Source: JBGTBQ01 sp041749275 (GTDB taxonomy: Bacteria > Acidobacteriota > Blastocatellia > Pyrinomonadales > Pyrinomonadaceae). From it: a stretch of 17,886 nt of DNA. Numbering within the stretch: position 1 is the first letter of the stretch; every line of letters begins with the position of its first letter. Both the position numbers and the translations under genes were made by a program. This document shows, piece after piece, positions 14,024 through 17,886 of this stretch. Location: NCBI GenBank assembly GCA_041749275.1, contig JBGTBQ010000123.1, positions 1-17,886 on the forward strand. Direction: 5' to 3'. The notes below the pieces were generated by a model, which saw only the letters and a program-made list of their open reading frames with translations, was not told the origin of the DNA and did not search any database.

Positions 14024-16276
14024 TCACTCATCACGACTCTTTCCTTCCAACCGCCGCAGGCAGTTCTCGATTTCCAAGACTTCGCTCGCGGAGATGTTCT
14101 GTGCGCCGTAGCGCACGCGATGATACGCTTCCGTGATGATGACCGCCTCAGACGTGCCGACGATTGAAGCGAATTCGAGCGGCGTCTGGTCCGATGCGCG
14201 CTTCAGCCCGCGCATTTCAAGCGCTGCTAACATCCGTTGATAGAAAGCAACGTCAGGAGCATTCGCGCGCCCGCCAACGGTCGCACGGTCACCTCGCGCG
14301 AAGTTAAAACGCCGCTTAAACCACACGGCAGTGGCGATCAATCCAAGCGCCACAAGGATTATGATGAACGTCGGTGTGGTGAGAACGAGTAATCTCCGCC
14401 CCATTCCCTCCCCGGCTGCGTCGCTCCACCACGACGCGAGGGCAGACTTCAAAGCACCCGCCGTACTCTCGATGCCGACGCGGTACGAGCCGAGCTTTTC
14501 GCGCAGAGATTGCGCCAGCGTGCGCTGTTCCTGCTTATCATATGCGACGACGTATTGAATCCAAAGCAACTCTAACGCTTCGGAGTATTTCCTGAGTTGC
14601 GCCCGCAAACCATTCTCATCCGCGCCGCTCGGACGGCCCGCGACCGGCGTTGGGTCGAAGGTCACCCAGACATCCGTTTCGGGGAAATAGACCTCAACCC
14701 ACGAATGCGCGTCCCGTTGCCGGACGGTATATGCGTCCGCCGCGGCGTTATATTCGCCAGTCTGGAAACCGTTGACGATGCGTGTCGGGAATCCTTGCGT
14801 GCGGAGCATCACGGCCATCGCCGTCGAATAGTATTCGCAGTGCCCCGCGCGCACGTTAAAAAGGAAGTCGGCCAGCGGGTCGGAACCGGAGCCGCGTTGT
14901 GACAGCGAATAACTGTATTGCCCGCCGTACTGATTGCGACCGAGGTGTGCCTCGACGGCGCGCGCCGCGTCATAGATATTGCTTGCGCCGGACTCCTTGA
15001 TGACGAGTGCGGCGAGGCTGGCGACGCGCGTGTCCAACTCCTCCGGGAGCCGGAGATAATTCTCGACCGGCTGGCGCATATTGACCGTCGGGGCGAGCGA
15101 GAACCGCCCGCGATCCGTGCGGAGAAGCGCCTCTTCCGGCTCGATGGTATCCGAATAAACTTTGTAGGAGATTCTCTCTTCGAGGTGCGGGCGCGAGGAG
15201 AGTCCGTCGCCATCGTCGTGGCGGACGTAAGGCAACGCGCCCTGCACGGCGACGGCGCGCGGCGCGGCGAAGAGCACGGGCGTGTCAATCGGCTCGACGA
15301 AAAACGTCTGCGTCGTCAGTCGCCTCAAGTCTTCCGTCGTCCCGACGCGAAATAAATTCCGTTCGCTCGGAACCAGACGGGGACTCTCATCAGACTCACG
15401 CCGCCATTTGTGCCCATCGAAGTCGTCGAGCGCGACGCCGCGCCAGAGAAGGTGCCGCCCGCGCGGCGCCGCGCCCTCGAGGCGGACGCGCATCACAAGA
15501 TGGTTGCTCTCTTGGAGCCGCCCTATGTCGCCGAGTGTCACGCTCTCGGAGAAACCGATATAGCCGTTGGTCGCCGTCCCTCCGGCCATCGCCAGCGCGC
15601 TGTCGCCCGCGCGCGGCGAGATGAGGAAGATGGGCAACGCGAGCGCGAAGATCAGGAAGAGCAAACCGAGCGCTGTAACCGGCAGGCGCCGAAGCGCACG
15701 CTCCCCGCCGCCCCGGCGCTTCCCGCCTTTACGCCAGTGGAATTTCGTGTCGTTGGCGACGAGCAGGCGACTCTCGCTGGCGGGCGCGATCCGCGCGGCC
15801 TTTTTCAACTCGAAGCAGACGACCGTGGTCACCGCCGCGAACATGTAGAGCGCGAGCAGGAGCAGGAACACAGGGCTGACCGTTAACCCCGCGGCGAGAA
15901 GCACCTGAAAGAAAGAGATGAGGTAGAGAAATATCCAGTCGCGGTCGCCCTTCACCTGAAAGAGCTTGATGGCGGAGAGCAGGAGCGTAAAGTGCGCGAG
16001 CGCGCTGACTCTCGGATGGCCTGCCGCGGATATGTCAAGCAAACCCGCCTGCAAAGTCCAGTCGAGATAAAACAGCGGCAGCGCCAGCAGGATGACGACG
16101 AGCGCTTTTCTTTCCGTGAGCTGCCACCGCGTCCCTTCGAGCCACCACGATGCCACGAGCGCCGCCGCGAAAAAGAGCAGCGCCCACGCTCCTGTCCCGC
16201 CAGCCACCGCGAGCGCCATCACTCCGCAAGCAATCATGCCGTAGGACGACGCCCGAAAAAACTTGTCGAATTTCAC
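14024..16276 (-). CDS. TgpA-like membrane protein with periplasmic transglutaminase domain
   Basis: The 750-residue protein has the layout of the TgpA family. A block of membrane segments (about 10-160) is followed by a further one (about 198-220), then a large extracytoplasmic part with the transglutaminase core. The catalytic triad is visible: C480 in RAGHCEYYSTAM, H524 in RDAHSWVEVYF and D541 in TFDPTP. One more membrane segment (about 633-655) precedes a cytoplasmic C-terminal domain. The reaction is unknown; relatives are papain-like or transglutaminase-fold enzymes of the envelope. The start is set at GTG 16276, with AGGA five bases before it; a TTG at 16312 would begin inside the upstream hairpin. 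It follows the cyclotransferase gene and precedes rimO on the same strand. Confidence 0.9.
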   Translation of the reverse strand: MKFDKFFRASSYGMIACGVMALAVAGGTGAWALLFFAAALVASWWLEGTRWQLTERKALVVILLALPLFYLDWTLQAGLLDISAAGHPRVSALAHFTLLLSAIKLFQVKGDRDWIFLYLISFFQVLLAAGLTVSPVFLLLLALYMFAAVTTVVCFELKKAARIAPASESRLLVANDTKFHWRKGGKRRGGGERALRRLPVTALGLLFLIFALALPIFLISPRAGDSALAMAGGTATNGYIGFSESVTLGDIGRLQESNHLVMRVRLEGAAPRGRHLLWRGVALDDFDGHKWRRESDESPRLVPSERNLFRVGTTEDLRRLTTQTFFVEPIDTPVLFAAPRAVAVQGALPYVRHDDGDGLSSRPHLEERISYKVYSDTIEPEEALLRTDRGRFSLAPTVNMRQPVENYLRLPEELDTRVASLAALVIKESGASNIYDAARAVEAHLGRNQYGGQYSYSLSQRGSGSDPLADFLFNVRAGHCEYYSTAMAVMLRTQGFPTRIVNGFQTGEYNAAADAYTVRQRDAHSWVEVYFPETDVWVTFDPTPVAGRPSGADENGLRAQLRKYSEALELLWIQYVVAYDKQEQRTLAQSLREKLGSYRVGIESTAGALKSALASWWSDAAGEGMGRRLLVLTTPTFIIILVALGLIATAVWFKRRFNFARGDRATVGGRANAPDVAFYQRMLAALEMRGLKRASDQTPLEFASIVGTSEAVIITEAYHRVRYGAQNISASEVLEIENCLRRLEGKSRDE

Positions 16277-16289
16277 CACAATCCTGGAG

Positions 16290-16338
16290 TTCAAGCCCCG
16301 GAGACAGTTCAAGCTCAGACTGGCTCCGGAGGCTTGAA
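16290..16338. repeat. Intergenic hairpin between cyclotransferase and TgpA-like genes
   Basis: TTCAAGCCCCGGAG at 16290-16303 is inverted as CTCCGGAGGCTTGAA at 16324-16338, with one bulged base, around a 20-base loop that contains another GTTCAAGC copy. It fills the gap between the two genes and begins one base after the cyclotransferase stop codon. On the minus strand no T-run follows, so it is not a standard terminator for these genes; it may protect or partly attenuate the transcript, or be a small repeat family. Confidence 0.6.
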
Positions 16339-17178
16339 CTATTTTTTCACTCGTATTTCAAAAAGTTTCGGCCAGAGTTTGCCCGTGACGAAGAGTCTGT
16401 CGCCAGCCTCGTCGTAAGCGATGCCGTTGAGCACGGCTTCATCATCCGCGACCTGCCCGGCGGACAGCAAACCCTTCAGATCAATCCAACCGAGAATCTT
16501 CCCATCACGCGGATCAATCCGCGCGATCCGGTTGTCGTGCCAGACGTTCGCGTAGATTTCGCCTTTCACATATTCGAGTTCATTCAGCTCCCTGAGCGGC
16601 TTCCCGCGATCTAAAACTTTAATCGTTCTCTTCACTTTGAAAGTTTGTGGGTCAATGAATCGAAGCTGATGGGTGCCGTCACTCATAATCAGACTTTCGC
16701 CGTCATGGGTTAGCCCCCACCCTTCGCCGTCATAGTAAAACTCTTTCTCCACTTTGAAGCTCACCGGGTCGTACATAAAACATTTGTGATTCTGCCACGT
16801 CAACTGGTAAACCTTTCCCTGAAAGAGCGTAATGCCCTCGGCGAAATATTGCTTGCCGACCTCAACTTTTTTCCTTACGTTGCCTGTTTTCATTTCAACA
16901 TGGCGCAGCGTAGATTCCCCATATTGCCCCGTGCTCTCTAAAAAATCGCCGTCATGGAAGATCAACCCTTGGGTGAAGGCCGTGCGGTCATGCGGCCAAG
17001 TGTTAACGACCTCAAAAGTGTAAATCGGCGGCGCGTCCGCGCTGGTGCTGGGCGCGGGCGTCACCGAAGCAGAGGCTAAGTTTCGCGCGGCCTGCTCCGC
17101 TTGGCAACCGATACTGACGAACAACAGGGCAAGTGCAAATATCGTCGTCATACATTTTTCCGGCTTCGCTCTTGTCAT
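16339..17178 (-). CDS. Glutaminyl-peptide cyclotransferase (beta-propeller type), exported
   Basis: The family converts N-terminal glutamine of peptides to pyroglutamate. The 279-residue protein has the hallmarks of the plant/bacterial beta-propeller type: FTQGLIFHDGDFLESTGQYG at about 69-88 with STLRHVE after it, then repeated blades (FAEGITLF, YQLTWQNH, EGWGLTHDGESLIMSDGT, LRELNELEYVKGEIYANVW, LNGIAYD). A basic start (MTRAKPEK), a hydrophobic segment and SIGC at 22-25 indicate export, probably as a lipoprotein, although the residue three before the cysteine is Ser. ATG 17178 is kept because it provides the positive charges; ATG 17151 would lack them. It is the first gene of the minus-strand cluster, downstream of the rRNA terminator, so it needs its own promoter. 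Confidence 0.92.
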   Translation of the reverse strand: MTRAKPEKCMTTIFALALLFVSIGCQAEQAARNLASASVTPAPSTSADAPPIYTFEVVNTWPHDRTAFTQGLIFHDGDFLESTGQYGESTLRHVEMKTGNVRKKVEVGKQYFAEGITLFQGKVYQLTWQNHKCFMYDPVSFKVEKEFYYDGEGWGLTHDGESLIMSDGTHQLRFIDPQTFKVKRTIKVLDRGKPLRELNELEYVKGEIYANVWHDNRIARIDPRDGKILGWIDLKGLLSAGQVADDEAVLNGIAYDEAGDRLFVTGKLWPKLFEIRVKK

Positions 17179-17220
17179 GTCAGATTCAACTTAAACGAGT
17201 CATAAAACAACGAGGATTAT

Positions 17221-17238
17221 GCGTCATAGATTCGTCAT
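17221..17238 (+). promoter_or_regulatory. Pho-box-like direct repeat upstream of the cyclotransferase gene
   Basis: GCGTCAT (17221-17227) and TCGTCAT (17232-17238) are direct repeats 11 bases apart, the 7-4-7 layout of a Pho box, whose unit is CTGTCAT. A third GAGTCAT followed by AAAA lies at 17197-17207 but is 24 bases away, out of register. The repeats point away from the cyclotransferase gene, which is unusual. Treated as a weak candidate for a response-regulator site. Confidence 0.25.
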
Positions 17239-17282
17239 AAGCCATCGAGCGTTGCATAGTCGCCGGCGCGATATAGATCAGG

Positions 17283-17327
17283 CAAAAGAGAAAGCCCGCT
17301 CAGTTCGTTTCAACTGAGCGGGCTTTC
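17283..17327 (-). terminator. Terminator of the rRNA operon
   Basis: A perfect 16-bp stem pairs 17290-17305 (GAAAGCCCGCTCAGTT) with 17312-17327 around a six-base loop. On the minus strand it is followed by TCTTTTG. It lies 13 bases past the 3' end of 5S rRNA and separates the rRNA operon from the cyclotransferase gene. Confidence 0.93.
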
Positions 17328-17340
17328 ATCTTAAATTTAA

Positions 17341-17456
<116 letters not shown>

Positions 17457-17568
17457 AAAATTGTCAACTCTCACTGTAAAGAGAGCTTTGAGAATCGAAT
17501 AGTGAATGTTATTGGCCCATAGCTTGATGCAAGCCCTGAAGAGTTGTTGACTCGTCAGTAAATTTTGC
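17457..17568 (-). other. 23S-5S rRNA spacer
   Basis: About 112 bases between the two rRNA genes. No tRNA is seen. GAGAGTTGAC-type stretches probably take part in pairing of the precursor during processing; this is inferred only. Confidence 0.6.

Positions 17569-17886
<318 letters not shown>

Noticed and set aside
14021..14034. Tandem TCATCAC repeat at the end of the TgpA-like gene
   Set aside because: Two units only, partly within the coding end of the gene; likely chance.

Overview
The window reads as two pieces of different origin. Bases 1 to about 4110 carry a dsbD / groES-groEL segment whose proteins look gammaproteobacterial (Xanthomonadales-like DsbD, GroES and GroEL, with groES under a CIRCE operator and a sigma-32-like promoter). 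Bases about 4190 to 17886 look like an Acidobacteriota genome, probably Blastocatellia: a CYTH enzyme, an ABC-2 exporter, an acidobacterial-type VWFA protein, a small membrane protein, long-form SerA, a short disordered ORF, PgpA, RimO, a TgpA-like transglutaminase, a glutaminyl cyclotransferase, then 5S and the 3' end of 23S rRNA. The change falls at the hairpin terminator between groEL and the CYTH gene. It is either a horizontally acquired block or, at least as likely, a join made during metagenome assembly.

Layout. Minus strand: start of a membrane-anchored protein (1-117) and dsbD (120-1934). Plus strand: groES and groEL (2164-4107), ending in a 16-bp-stem terminator. Minus strand: ABC ATPase, ABC-2 permease and CYTH gene (4190-7188 in total, read right to left), with an inverted heptad-repeat element between permease and CYTH gene. 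Plus strand: VWFA protein and small membrane protein (7356-9980). Minus strand, read right to left: glutaminyl cyclotransferase, TgpA-like protein, rimO, pgpA, 81-aa disordered ORF, serA (10015-17178). The rRNA operon end (17341-17886) is also on the minus strand and is closed by a strong terminator before the cyclotransferase.

The genes are mostly housekeeping: disulfide reductant transfer, chaperonin, serine synthesis, phosphatidylglycerol synthesis, ribosomal protein S12 methylthiolation and an exporter. No mobile element, CRISPR array, tRNA or defence system was recognised. The least explained features are the degenerate 7-bp repeats (GCnnTCA / TGAnnGC), which sit directly against the start codons of the CYTH and pgpA genes and form an inverted element at 4739-4869; a 16-codon ORF with a strong ribosome binding site whose stop overlaps the serA start; a conserved-looking ribosome binding site in front of a disordered 81-aa ORF; and an ABC ATPase with no conventional start next to its best ribosome binding site. 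All lineage statements come from reading the proteins, not from a database search.
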